From assembly GCA_002319925.1 (NCBI GenBank), contig DCFP01000099.1, positions 1-15,370 on the forward strand: a stretch of DNA of 15,370 bases, given 5' to 3'. This document shows, one piece after another, positions 1 to 6,667 of this stretch; within the stretch, counting starts at the first letter, position 1, and each line of letters opens with the position of its first letter. The notes beneath the pieces are model-generated. The model did not search any database. It was not told where the DNA came from and saw only the letters and a program-made list of their open reading frames with translations. Made by a program: the position numbers and the translations under genes. Source of the DNA: Holophagaceae bacterium UBA1801. GTDB lineage: Bacteria; Acidobacteriota; Holophagae; Holophagales; Holophagaceae.

Positions 1-25
1 CTGACCACTGGCCACTGATCACTGC
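1..25. repeat. Degenerate heptamer tandem repeat
   Basis: Three successive 7-mers are visible: CCACTGG (5-11), CCACTGA (12-18) and TCACTGC (19-25). They are preceded by CTGA, which looks like the end of a further copy outside the window. The tract lies 4 bp past the stop codon of the aminotransferase gene. It may be the end of a longer intergenic microsatellite. No function can be inferred from this fragment. Confidence 0.4.
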
Positions 26-29
26 TTTT

Positions 30-1157
30 CTACTTCTTCCCGAAGAAGGACAGGACACCCTTGGCCACGTCTTCCCGCATGGCCTCGGTCATTTCGGGAT
101 ACACGGGCAGGCTCAGTACTTCCTGGCAGGCCCGCTCGGTCTCGATGAGCTGGCCCTTCTTGTAGCCCAGGTAGGCGAAGCAGGGCTGTTCGTGGAGGGC
201 GATGGGATAGTAGATGGCGCTGCCGATGCCCAGGGTCTTGAGATGGGCCTGGAGAGCGTCACGCTTGCCGCCCTTCACGCGGACGGTGAACTGGTTGTAG
301 ATGTGGCGGCCTTCGGGGATCACTTCCTTGGGGAGCAAAAGCTCGTCGGCGGTCAGCTCCTTCATGCGCTCGAAGTACCACTTGGCGTGCTTGCGGCGTC
401 CCTCGTGCCAGCCTTCGAGCATGGGGAACTTGGCGCGGAGCACCAGTGCCTGGAATTCATCGATGCGGCCGTTCATGCCGACTTCGTGGTGGACGTAGAC
501 GGGTTCCATGCCGTGGACGCGCATGCGGCGCACCTTGGCGCCCAGCTTCTCGTCGTCGCGGATGAGCGTCAGGCCGGCATCACCGAAGGCCCCTAGGTTC
601 TTGGTGGGATAGAAGCTGCAGCCGGTCATGTCACCGAACTCGCCAGCGTTCTTGCCCCAGCCCTTGGCGCCCAGGGACTGGCAGGCGTCCTCGATGACCG
701 GAATGCCGTGCTTTTTCGCCACCTCCATGATGGCGGGCATTTCCGCTAGCTGACCGAAGAGGTGCACGGGCATGATGGCCTTGGTGCAGGGCGTGATGGC
801 AGCTTCGACGAGCTTGCCCGTGGCGTTGAAGGAGACGGGATCCAGGTCCAGGAAGACGGGCTTGGCGCCCATGCGGGCCACGACGCCGGCGGTGGCGAAG
901 AAGGTGAAGCTGGGAATGATCACCTCGTCACCGGCCTTGATATCCAGGGCCATCAGCGCCACCAGCAGTGCATCCGTGCCACTGGACATGCCCACGGCGT
1001 ACTTCGCGCCGGTATACTGGGCCAGCTCCGCTTCGAGGCCTTTTACGTTCTCGCCTAGGACGAACTGGGATCGATCGATGAGCCCCGCGAGGCCGTCCAG
1101 CACCTTCTGCTTCACGGCGGCGTTCTGGGGGGCAAGATCGAGCATGGGAACGGGCAT
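30..1157 (-). CDS. DegT/DnrJ/EryC1/StrS family PLP-dependent sugar aminotransferase
   Basis: This 375-residue protein has the size and motifs of the DegT/DnrJ/EryC1/StrS fold-type I aminotransferases. These usually transfer an amino group to a keto-sugar nucleotide used for LPS, capsule or glycan synthesis in the cytoplasm. Visible motifs are the phosphate-binding SSGTDAL (residues 58-64), EDACQSLGA with the cofactor-stacking Asp157 and Gln160, and SFYPTKNLGAFGD with Lys186 as the expected Schiff-base lysine. The ATG start is preceded by AGGAG at 5 nt (CTCCT on the plus strand at 1162-1166). It is divergent from the CZB gene, with about 220 bp between them. Genes to the left lie outside the window, so the sugar substrate cannot be named. 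The family assignment is firm; the exact reaction is not. Confidence 0.93.
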   Translation of the reverse strand: MPVPMLDLAPQNAAVKQKVLDGLAGLIDRSQFVLGENVKGLEAELAQYTGAKYAVGMSSGTDALLVALMALDIKAGDEVIIPSFTFFATAGVVARMGAKPVFLDLDPVSFNATGKLVEAAITPCTKAIMPVHLFGQLAEMPAIMEVAKKHGIPVIEDACQSLGAKGWGKNAGEFGDMTGCSFYPTKNLGAFGDAGLTLIRDDEKLGAKVRRMRVHGMEPVYVHHEVGMNGRIDEFQALVLRAKFPMLEGWHEGRRKHAKWYFERMKELTADELLLPKEVIPEGRHIYNQFTVRVKGGKRDALQAHLKTLGIGSAIYYPIALHEQPCFAYLGYKKGQLIETERACQEVLSLPVYPEMTEAMREDVAKGVLSFFGKK

Positions 1158-1377
1158 GTTTTCTCCTGTGGATGCATGTGAATCCGCACCAGGTTGTCAC
1201 TGATCCGGACGTTCGCCCAAGTATGGCAGGGCTTGAAAGGCCTTCGCAGAATCCAGGAGCGCGGATGTGACGCGGATCCTAGAAAACGCCCATATTCCTC
1301 GCCAGCACGTTAAATTTTCTGGCAACGATTCCAGGCTATCCCCACACTTGTTGAGTTCACCAATCCATGGAGGTCCC

Positions 1378-1734
1378 ATGAATTTCGACGATGCCGTGAA
1401 TGCGCACAGCCAGTGGAAGGCTCGGCTGCAAGCCGCCATCAACGGATCCACGCGTGAAGTTCTGGATCCGGTCACCATCGCCATGGATAACAAGTGCGTG
1501 CTGGGACAATGGATCTACGGCGAAGCCAAGGTTCACTCAGAGTTGCCGGAATACGTGGCTTTGAAAAAGGAGCACGCTTCCTTCCATCAATGCGCTGCGG
1601 AGGTCCTCCGGACCCATCTGGGTGGCGACAGCGCCAAGGCCAAGGTCATGATCGACCCGGGGGGCGTATTCTACGATGCCTCGATCAAGACGATTACGGC
1701 CATCCGGCGCTTGCGCGCGAAAGTGGAGAAGTAG
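1378..1734 (+). CDS. Free-standing CZB (chemoreceptor zinc-binding) domain protein
   Basis: This soluble protein of 118 residues is essentially a single CZB domain. The family signature is present: His10 in NAHSQW, Cys40 in the NKCVLGQW motif, and His66 and His70 in KKEHASFH. Together they give the 3-His/1-Cys zinc site known from CZB domains of chemoreceptors and diguanylate cyclases. In those proteins zinc or oxidation of the cysteine controls signalling. Here no receptor, HAMP or GGDEF domain is attached, so it may act in trans or as a zinc/oxidant sensor (inference). The start at 1378 is chosen because GGAGGT sits 4 nt upstream (1370s). A longer open frame from 1267 has no such support and would add 37 residues without domain character. 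The 3' end runs towards the 137-bp repeat array and the convergent lysS. Confidence 0.88.
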   Translation: MNFDDAVNAHSQWKARLQAAINGSTREVLDPVTIAMDNKCVLGQWIYGEAKVHSELPEYVALKKEHASFHQCAAEVLRTHLGGDSAKAKVMIDPGGVFYDASIKTITAIRRLRAKVEK

Positions 1735-1768
1735 AAATCTTATTTCGCGAGTCTCGCGCTTGCCTCAA

Positions 1769-2237
1769 CAGAGCGGGTTTCCCACCCACGAGCAGTAAGC
1801 GAGTGGGAGGACGCACTGCGTCCGATACGCGGGAGTGGCTTGCTCTATCAGGGGAAGAGCTGGCGCTCTGCTCAGCAGAGTGGGTTTCCCACCCACGATC
1901 GCAAGCGACAAGGGACCCGCATCCACGAGCGGCACGCGAGTGGGAGGACGCACTGCGTCCGATACGCGGGAGTCGCTTGCTTCATCAGGGGAAGAGCTGG
2001 CGCTCTGCTCAGCAGAGTGGGTTTCCCACCCACGATCGCAAGCGACAAGGGACCCGCGTCCGCGAGCGGCACGCGAGTGGGAGGACGCACTGCGTCCGAT
2101 ACGCGGGAGTCGCTTGCTTCATCAGGGGAAGAGCTGGCGCTCTGCTCAGCAGAGTGGTTTTCCCACCCACGATCGCAAGCGACATTAAGTCGCTTGCTCC
2201 TGCTTTGCAGAGCTGGCGCTCTGCTCAGCAGAGTGGG
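1769..2237. repeat. Array of 137-bp tandem repeats rich in inverted repeats
   Basis: The array fills the CZB-lysS convergent gap. Landmark GTGGGAGGACGCACTGCGTCC recurs at 1803, 1940 and 2077, so the period is exactly 137 bp. Units 1803-1939 and 1940-2076 differ at 5 positions by eye. The third, partial unit (2077-2183) differs from the second at one position over 107 bp. A shortened copy precedes 1803, and a rearranged piece (about 2188-2237) follows. Each unit contains perfect hairpins: GGACGC-ACT-GCGTCC (1946-1960), CTCTGC-TCA-GCAGAG (2003-2017) and GTGGG-TTT-CCCAC (2017-2029). Around the last two lies a larger inverted pair, ACGCGGG plus GTCGCTTGC (1964-1980) against GCAAGCGAC plus CCCGCGT (2038-2059). 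Long open frames across it are a by-product of the repeat and are not taken as genes. Roles as a bidirectional terminator or a BIME/REP-like element are possible, but no U-tract follows the stems. Confidence 0.92.
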
Positions 2238-3711
2238 GCCTCATCAGTGGGAAGAGGATGACGTCGCGGATGCTTTCACTGTTGGTCATGAGCATGACCA
2301 TGCGGTCGATGCCGATGCCTTCGCCGCCGCAGGCGGGGAAGCCGTGTTCAAGTGAATCCACGAAGTCCTGGTCGAGCAGCATGGCTTCGTCGTCACCGGC
2401 TTCACGCATCGCTACCTGGGCCTGGAAACGGCCCATCTGGTCGATGGGGTCGTTGAGTTCTGAGTAAGCGTTGGCCAGTTCCATGCCCGCGATGAAGAGC
2501 TCGAAGCGGTCCACGAAGCGATCCGTGCCGGACAGGTTCTTGGTGAGCGGGCTCAGCTCGACGGGATAGTCCGTGATGAACGTGGGCTGGATGAGATGCT
2601 CTTCGGCGTAAAGTTCGAACAGCTCGCCCAGCAGGAGGCCTTCGGTCTTTTTGCCAATGTCTTCGATATGGGCTTCCTGGGCCAGTTTCACGATCTCGTT
2701 CTTGTCCTCGAGCCTTCCCCGGACGATGTGGCCGTATTCGGCGATGGCGTCCTTCATGGTGAGGCGGCGGAAAGGCGCGCGGTAGCTGATCATGTGATCG
2801 CCGTAGGGGCGTTCCACTGCACCGCACTGGAGGGCGATGGCCTCGAAGAGGTTCTCGGTGAGGGCCATCATGTCCCGGAGATCCTCACCCGCGGAGTAGA
2901 ACTCCATCATGGTGAATTCGGGGTTGTGCTTGTGGCTGATACCCTCGTTGCGGAAATTGCGGTTGATCTCGAACACCTTCTCGAAGCCGCCGACGATGAG
3001 GCGCTTCAGGTAGAGCTCGGGTGCAATGCGCAGGTAGAGTTCCATGTCGAGGGCGTTGTGGTGCGTGACGAAGGGACGTGCTGTGGCTCCGCCGGGAATG
3101 GGCTGCATCATGGGCGTTTCCACTTCCAGATAGCCCCGGCCTTCCATGAAGCGGCGGATCCCCGTGAGGATCTTCGAGCGGAGCTGGAAGGTGTGGATCA
3201 CTTCCGGGTTGGAGATGAGATCGAGGTACCGCTGGCGATAGCGGATCTCCTTGTCCTGGAGGCCGTGCCACTTCTCGGGCAGCGGAAGCAGCGCCTTGGT
3301 GATGAACTGGAGTTCAACCACGCGGACACTGAGTTCGCCGGTCTTGGTCCGCATCAGAGGGCCGGTCACGGAAATGAAATCACCGATATCCAGCAGCTTC
3401 ACCACGTCCCATGTCTTAGGATCCCGCTCATCCAGATCGTTCTTCCGGAAATAGGCCTGCAGCTTCTGGCCGTTCTCGGTGATGTGGATGAAGACGCTCT
3501 TGCCCATTTCTCGGATGGCGAGGATGCGCCCCATGGTGCTGACCGTGATGGGTTCAGCTTCCAGCTGCTCCGCCGTGCGGTGCTCGTAGTCCTGCACGAT
3601 TTGGATCGTCCCATGGGTCCGTTTGGCCTTGCGGGGATACACTTCAATCCCGAGGGATCTGAGCTTCTCGAGCTTCTCGAGCCGGACCTGGCGATACTGG
3701 TTTTCCTGCAT
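2185..3711 (-). CDS. lysS: Lysyl-tRNA synthetase, class II
   Basis: This is a class II LysRS of 508 residues, which charges tRNA-Lys with lysine using ATP in the cytoplasm. An N-terminal OB-fold anticodon-binding domain (about 55-145) is followed by the catalytic core. Motif 1 lies near EVETPMM (196-202). Motif 2 is FRNEGISHKHNPEF (253-266). Motif 3 is GEGIGIDRMVML (464-475). The family's usual end, IRDVILFPLMRP, is at 481-492. The ATG at 3711 is chosen because GGAG lies 5 nt upstream; an in-frame TTG 10 codons earlier lacks support. The last 16 residues, HSAEQSASSAKQEQAT, and the TAA stop are encoded by the degenerate end of the 137-bp repeat array, so the tail looks like a late addition. 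A short hairpin (GGCAG/CTGCC, 3725-3739) lies in the leader. The AraC-type gene lies upstream on the same strand, 90 bp away. Confidence 0.97.
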   Translation of the reverse strand: MQENQYRQVRLEKLEKLRSLGIEVYPRKAKRTHGTIQIVQDYEHRTAEQLEAEPITVSTMGRILAIREMGKSVFIHITENGQKLQAYFRKNDLDERDPKTWDVVKLLDIGDFISVTGPLMRTKTGELSVRVVELQFITKALLPLPEKWHGLQDKEIRYRQRYLDLISNPEVIHTFQLRSKILTGIRRFMEGRGYLEVETPMMQPIPGGATARPFVTHHNALDMELYLRIAPELYLKRLIVGGFEKVFEINRNFRNEGISHKHNPEFTMMEFYSAGEDLRDMMALTENLFEAIALQCGAVERPYGDHMISYRAPFRRLTMKDAIAEYGHIVRGRLEDKNEIVKLAQEAHIEDIGKKTEGLLLGELFELYAEEHLIQPTFITDYPVELSPLTKNLSGTDRFVDRFELFIAGMELANAYSELNDPIDQMGRFQAQVAMREAGDDEAMLLDQDFVDSLEHGFPACGGEGIGIDRMVMLMTNSESIRDVILFPLMRPHSAEQSASSAKQEQAT

Positions 3712-3801
3712 GGGGACTCCAAGCGGCAGCCTGACTGCCAAACCACCAGTCTACCGGAGGATGTCCTAAGGACCGAGCGCTTGTGAGGAACGCCACGAGG
3801 T

Positions 3802-4644
3802 TCAGGCCGCGTAGGCCTTGCGGTAGGTCCCTGGAGTGACGCCGAAATGGCGCAGGAAATGCCGGTTTAGGTGGCTCTGGTCCGCGAATCCCGCTTCGCT
3901 GGCCGCCTTCGCCGGTGAGTCCCCGCGCCGCAAGTATTCAGCCGCACGGTTCACGCGCACTTGCACCAGATAGGCATGGGGTGGAAGGCCCACATCCTTG
4001 GCGAAGCAGCGGACCAGGGTGAATGGGTTCATGCCTGTCAGGGAAGCCAATTGTTCGAGCTGGATCGGCTCCTCAAAGGTGTCCTCGATGATCCCTCTCG
4101 CCAGCTCCACTTCGCGTTTTCCGCACTTGTGGTGAGGGTCTGGCCGGGTCACGCTGTGGCGCCGAAGGACATCCTCCAGAATGCAGCAAAGCCCAATCTG
4201 CCTCTCCAAGGGCTCCGAGCGCGGATCTTCGCATAAGCGATGCAGCCTGGCGATACGGCCTGCGAGGTCCGGGTCCCAGACTGCACCCGCAGAGATAAAG
4301 GGTGTTTCGGTGGCGCCCGGATCCAGGCCGCGGGCAATTTCGGTCAACAGGTTGAAGTCCACATAGAACATCCGGTAGGCCCAACCATCCGGTCCCGTAG
4401 CCTGCCCGGAATGGGCTTCTCCGGGATAGGCCAGGTTCACCCAGCCAGCGGGTGCCCGCACCTTCTGGCCCCGATACTGGAACTCCAGGCCGCCCGCTTC
4501 GATCACACCGATGGCGAACCGATCGTGGGCGTGGCGGGCGAAGGTGCGCGTACGGAACCTCGCCCGCAGCAGTTCGGGGTCGCCCGGATCCCGGAGGCGC
4601 CACAGGACCGCCTTCTCCCGGCTTCCCTCGTCAAGAACGTTCAA
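3802..4644 (-). CDS. AraC-family transcriptional regulator with N-terminal cupin-like ligand domain
   Basis: The protein has 280 residues, the usual length for the family. The N-terminal part (about 25-100) looks like an AraC-type sugar/ligand-binding cupin: FARHAHDRFAIGVIEAGG, then PAGWVNLAYPGEAHSG. The C-terminal 100 residues form the double helix-turn-helix DNA-binding domain. The first HTH is around 196-217 (LEQLASLTGMNPFTLVRCF). The second is around 244-265 (AKAASEAGFADQSHLNRHF), followed by the typical FGVTPGTYRK end. The start is a TTG codon with GGTGGAG upstream at suitable spacing. No in-frame ATG or GTG exists upstream before a stop, and none occurs in the first 80 codons. It is divergent from the B3/B4 protein across 47 bp, which makes that gene the likely target. 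The ligand is unknown. Confidence 0.92.
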   Translation of the reverse strand: MNVLDEGSREKAVLWRLRDPGDPELLRARFRTRTFARHAHDRFAIGVIEAGGLEFQYRGQKVRAPAGWVNLAYPGEAHSGQATGPDGWAYRMFYVDFNLLTEIARGLDPGATETPFISAGAVWDPDLAGRIARLHRLCEDPRSEPLERQIGLCCILEDVLRRHSVTRPDPHHKCGKREVELARGIIEDTFEEPIQLEQLASLTGMNPFTLVRCFAKDVGLPPHAYLVQVRVNRAAEYLRRGDSPAKAASEAGFADQSHLNRHFLRHFGVTPGTYRKAYAA

Positions 4645-4691
4645 GACCGGTACTCTCCACCGTCCTAGTGTCCCATACTCAGGAGGTAATC
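4645..4691. promoter_or_regulatory. Compact divergent control region between the AraC-type and B3/B4 genes
   Basis: Only 47 bp separate the two divergent start codons. The region holds the ribosome-binding site of each gene: AGGAGGT at 4681-4687 for the plus-strand gene, and GGTGGAG, read on the minus strand, for the TTG-started regulator. There is too little room for two separate promoters outside the coding regions, so promoters and any AraC site must overlap each other or the gene starts. No confident -35/-10 pair was found. Confidence 0.45.
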
Positions 4692-5381
4692 ATGATCCCT
4701 GTGCATGTCGATCTCGCCTGGTCCAGGCGCTTTCCCGGTGCCCGCGTGGGTCTGCTGGAGGTCCGCGGCCTTCCCGCGCTCGCCAACCATCCAGAACTGG
4801 ACAAGGCCAGAATGGAACTGGAAGCGGAATTGCGCGCCCGCTGCGGCGGGCTGGACCGGAAACGCTTGAAGGAATTGCCCGTCATGCAGGCCTTCGAAGC
4901 CCACTACAAACCCCATGGGAAGACCTACCACGTGCTGCAGCAGCTGGAATCCGTGGCTTCCAAGGGCCGGTCCATTCCCTCTCGCCTCTGCGCCGTCACG
5001 GCCCTCTTCATGGCGGAACTCAAGCATGGCCTGGTGGCGGCCGGCCACGATCTCGATAAGCTCGAGGCTCCGCTGGAACTGGCTCCCTCCAGGGGTGGCG
5101 AGCGCTACATCAACTTATCCGGCGCTGAAGCTGCGGTTCCCGAAGGAGACATGATCCTTCGGCACGGGAAGGGTTTGCTTTCCAGCGTCCTGCAGGGCCC
5201 GGACCGGGAGACCCCCATCGGCCCCGATACCCACAATGCCCTGTATACGATCTATGCCCCCGGAAATATCCCTGCGGGCTGCCTCGAGGCCCAGCTGGCT
5301 GATTTGAGCCTATTCATCCGCTGTTTCGCACCCTCAGCGGTTGTCGAATCGATCATCCTTCCGAGCGACAAAGAACAATGA
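4692..5381 (+). CDS. Free-standing B3/B4 (PheRS beta editing-like) domain protein
   Basis: The product has 229 residues and matches the free-standing B3/B4 proteins (COG3382-like), which resemble the editing module of the phenylalanyl-tRNA synthetase beta subunit. Supporting segments are the N-terminal strand FPGARVGLLEVRGL (14-27), a helical part with LPVMQAFEAHYKPHGKTYH (62-80), KGRSIPSRLCAVTALFMAEL (91-110), and PIGPDTHNALYTIYAPG (175-191) near the expected ligand pocket. No synthetase catalytic or anticodon domain is attached. In PheRS the domain hydrolyses mischarged Tyr-tRNA-Phe. A trans-editing or amino-acid-binding role here is inference. The ATG at 4692 follows a near-perfect AGGAGGT at 4 nt spacing, so strong translation is expected. 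It forms a divergent pair with the AraC-type regulator. The gene ends before an AT-richer, repeat-bearing intergenic region. Confidence 0.85.
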   Translation: MIPVHVDLAWSRRFPGARVGLLEVRGLPALANHPELDKARMELEAELRARCGGLDRKRLKELPVMQAFEAHYKPHGKTYHVLQQLESVASKGRSIPSRLCAVTALFMAELKHGLVAAGHDLDKLEAPLELAPSRGGERYINLSGAEAAVPEGDMILRHGKGLLSSVLQGPDRETPIGPDTHNALYTIYAPGNIPAGCLEAQLADLSLFIRCFAPSAVVESIILPSDKEQ

Positions 5382-5402
5382 CCATGACAAGGCGCTGCAA
5401 TT

Positions 5403-5537
5403 AAATAACCTGATCGAAAAGGTGCCGCCCGCGATATGAGGGGCCGAAAGAACCAACCAGAAAAGCGCTGGTTGTTTCGCAAGCCGTCACGCAAAAATAA
5501 CCTAGTCAGCCACGTAATCTGCCGCCATTAGGGGCCG
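5403..5537 (+). repeat. Degenerate direct repeat pair in the intergenic region
   Basis: Two copies, 5403-5446 and 5495-5537, share the ordered blocks AAATAACCT, TGCCGCC and AGGGGCCG. The blocks are exact, but the spacing differs: 20 versus 25 nt between the starts of blocks 1 and 2, and 16 versus 10 nt between blocks 2 and 3. The second copy runs into the left arm of the large palindrome at 5524-5588. The 288 bp between the B3/B4 gene and the Ig-like gene are AT-richer than the flanking genes and contain no convincing gene. They could be the remnant of a small mobile or recombinogenic element. Confidence 0.55.
5454..5474 (+). terminator. Possible weak terminator hairpin after the B3/B4 gene
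   Basis: A perfect 7-bp inverted repeat, CAACCAG/CTGGTTG, with a 7-nt loop is followed by only TTT. It lies 72 nt past the stop of the B3/B4 gene. The stem is short and the U-tract poor, so a role in termination is only a possibility. Confidence 0.25.
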
Positions 5538-5588
5538 CAGCAAAATAAACTGAACTGCATAGTTTATTTTGACGCGGCTCCTAACGGC
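5524..5588. repeat. 65-nt imperfect palindrome with 28-nt arms
   Basis: Arms 5524-5551 and 5561-5588 pair at 25 of 28 positions, counting one G-T, around the 9-nt loop GAACTGCAT. The inner 10 bp, AAAATAAACT/AGTTTATTTT, are perfect and AT-only except for one pair. The outer part is GC-rich (for example GGCCGC against GCGGC plus TCC). Mismatches are at 5527/5585, 5539/5573 and 5540/5572. The right end overlaps a tandem direct repeat, CGGCTCCTAA at 5575-5584 and 5585-5594. It could be a leader-RNA structure of the downstream gene, a protein binding site or a small mobile-element relic. No U-tract follows the stem on either strand, so it is not a standard terminator. Confidence 0.85.
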
Positions 5589-5669
5589 TCCTAAAGGAGA
5601 TACACTTTCTGGAAATATTGAGCCAAACAGGTACATGATTTTCCAAGCCTTGTTGACGAAGGACGACCG

Positions 5670-6584
5670 ATGAATCCCAACGAAAAGACTCGACTCCTGA
5701 TTGGGTCCCTCACCGCTTTGGTCGTCGTTGTCATCGGATTCGGTCTGTACCAGGCCTTTGGAACGGATGAAACACCCGTCCCGCCGTCCAGTGCGGTTGC
5801 CCCGCAAGGCGGCACCATTTCCCAGGAAGCTCCCGAACCCGGACAGCCCATCCTGCAGATCTCCACGGAATCCGCGGTGCCTGAGAATTCCAGCGGACAC
5901 GAGGCTTCGGTCACCGGCGATTCCGGCCTGGTGTACGAGTGGACCATCAGCGGGGGAAACATCGAGGGCGACCCCCACGGCACCTCCATCAATTGGACTG
6001 CCGGCAATGGCAAGGAAGTGGTCCTGACCTGCAAAGGCACAGCCGAAGGAAAGGAAGGCTCGACGTCCTTCCGCGTACTCATCCGACAGGCTCCCGGCAT
6101 CGCGCGATTCGAGGCCGTTCCCATGGTTCTCACGGAAGGCACCTCGGCGAAGCTCAGCTGGACAGTTTCCAACGCCCAGAAGCTGACCCTGGATCCTGGA
6201 GGACAGGACGTCACCAAATACAACGGTCCTCCGCTCGAAGTGAAACCCACCGAGACGACCACCTACGCACTCACCGCTTCCAACGGCGCTGGGCTTGATA
6301 ACAGGCGGGAACTGATCCTCAAGGTGGTACCCAAACCCGAAATCATCACCTTGAAATCCAATCCCGTGGCCGGTTCCCGCGCATCATTCACGGTGACCGC
6401 GGAATTCAAGGGCTCCAAGGCGGAGCTGAAGAACGGCGACACGGTCATCACCACCAGCGAAGCCAGCCCGCTCTCCGTCCAGGTCAATGACCTGAAGGAA
6501 GGTTCAGCCCTCGTGCTGACCGTTTCCAACGAAGCCGGGACATACGTGACCAACAGCCTTACCTTCTCCACCAAGAAACCGTAA
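5670..6584 (+). CDS. Membrane-anchored protein with Ig-like beta-sandwich repeats, function unknown
   Basis: The protein has 304 residues. A short charged N-terminus is followed by one hydrophobic segment (about 9-28, ending LVVVVIGFGLYQAF). This has no clear cleavage or lipobox site and is best read as a signal anchor. A Pro/Ser-rich linker (31-60) leads to three beta-rich units, at about 62-138, 142-220 and 223-303. The second and third end in the Ig/PKD-like signatures YALTASNGAG and LVLTVSNEAG. Such folds usually bind partners or act as spacers in the periplasm; no enzyme motif is visible. The ATG at 5670 is preceded by GAAGGA at about 7 nt. It is flanked upstream by the repeat-bearing intergenic region and downstream by the tetR-type regulator, whose control region begins right after the stop. 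I do not recognise a named family. Confidence 0.85.
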   Translation: MNPNEKTRLLIGSLTALVVVVIGFGLYQAFGTDETPVPPSSAVAPQGGTISQEAPEPGQPILQISTESAVPENSSGHEASVTGDSGLVYEWTISGGNIEGDPHGTSINWTAGNGKEVVLTCKGTAEGKEGSTSFRVLIRQAPGIARFEAVPMVLTEGTSAKLSWTVSNAQKLTLDPGGQDVTKYNGPPLEVKPTETTTYALTASNGAGLDNRRELILKVVPKPEIITLKSNPVAGSRASFTVTAEFKGSKAELKNGDTVITTSEASPLSVQVNDLKEGSALVLTVSNEAGTYVTNSLTFSTKKP

Positions 6585-6603
6585 GGGCTCAGGACGCCGT
6601 CCA

Positions 6604-6623
6604 GGGAAAATTCGTTTTTTCCC
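6604..6623 (+). terminator. Possible terminator after the Ig-like gene
   Basis: GGGAAAA (6604-6610) pairs with TTTTCCC (6617-6623) around TTCGTT, inside a T-rich run. A smaller GGAC-GCC-GTCC stem lies just before it. The structure sits 20 nt past the stop codon and directly before the promoter of the efflux operon. The stem is AT-rich and short, so its strength is doubtful. Confidence 0.35.
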
Positions 6624-6625
6624 CC

Positions 6626-6654
6626 TTGACCTAATCAATCGATTGATTAATTCT
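6626..6654 (+). promoter_or_regulatory. Candidate promoter of the efflux operon
   Basis: TTGACC (6626-6631) is a 5/6 match to the -35 consensus. Weak -10 candidates, TAATTC (6648-6653) or AATTCT (6649-6654), follow at 16-17 bp. The first operator palindrome (6632-6649) fills the spacer, so a bound repressor would block RNA polymerase. The -10 element is poor, so the exact start site is uncertain. Confidence 0.5.
6632..6649. promoter_or_regulatory. Operator 1: perfect 18-bp palindrome
   Basis: TAATCAATCGATTGATTA is a perfect palindrome lying between the -35 and -10 candidates. Its 16-bp core is identical to that of operator 2. The size and symmetry fit binding by a TetR-family dimer encoded immediately downstream. 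Confidence 0.8.
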
Positions 6655-6667
6655 TGAGGATGCCCTC

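Noticed and set aside
1769..2237. A CRISPR array
   Set aside because: The period is 137 bp, with near-identical sequence throughout and no short repeats separated by unique spacers. No cas genes are present.
1494..2355. Long open frames on both strands across the repeat array (for example 255, 171 and 117 codons on the plus strand)
   Set aside because: They are only the repeat unit read in several frames, with the same peptide recurring every 137 bp. They have no ribosome-binding site or domain, and they overlap the CZB and lysS ends.
2596..3786. A 396-codon open frame on the plus strand
   Set aside because: It is antisense to lysS, whose class II motifs are all intact. Its translation has no recognisable domain.
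5524..5588. An integron attC site
   Set aside because: The arms carry ATTAGG on the left and CCTAAC on the right, the opposite polarity to attC (YYAAC ... GTTRR). There is no integrase or cassette pattern nearby.
5635..5673. A 12-codon leader peptide overlapping the Ig-like gene start by ATGA
   Set aside because: The overlap is neat, but no Shine-Dalgarno sequence precedes its ATG, and it has no regulatory codon run. It is probably chance.
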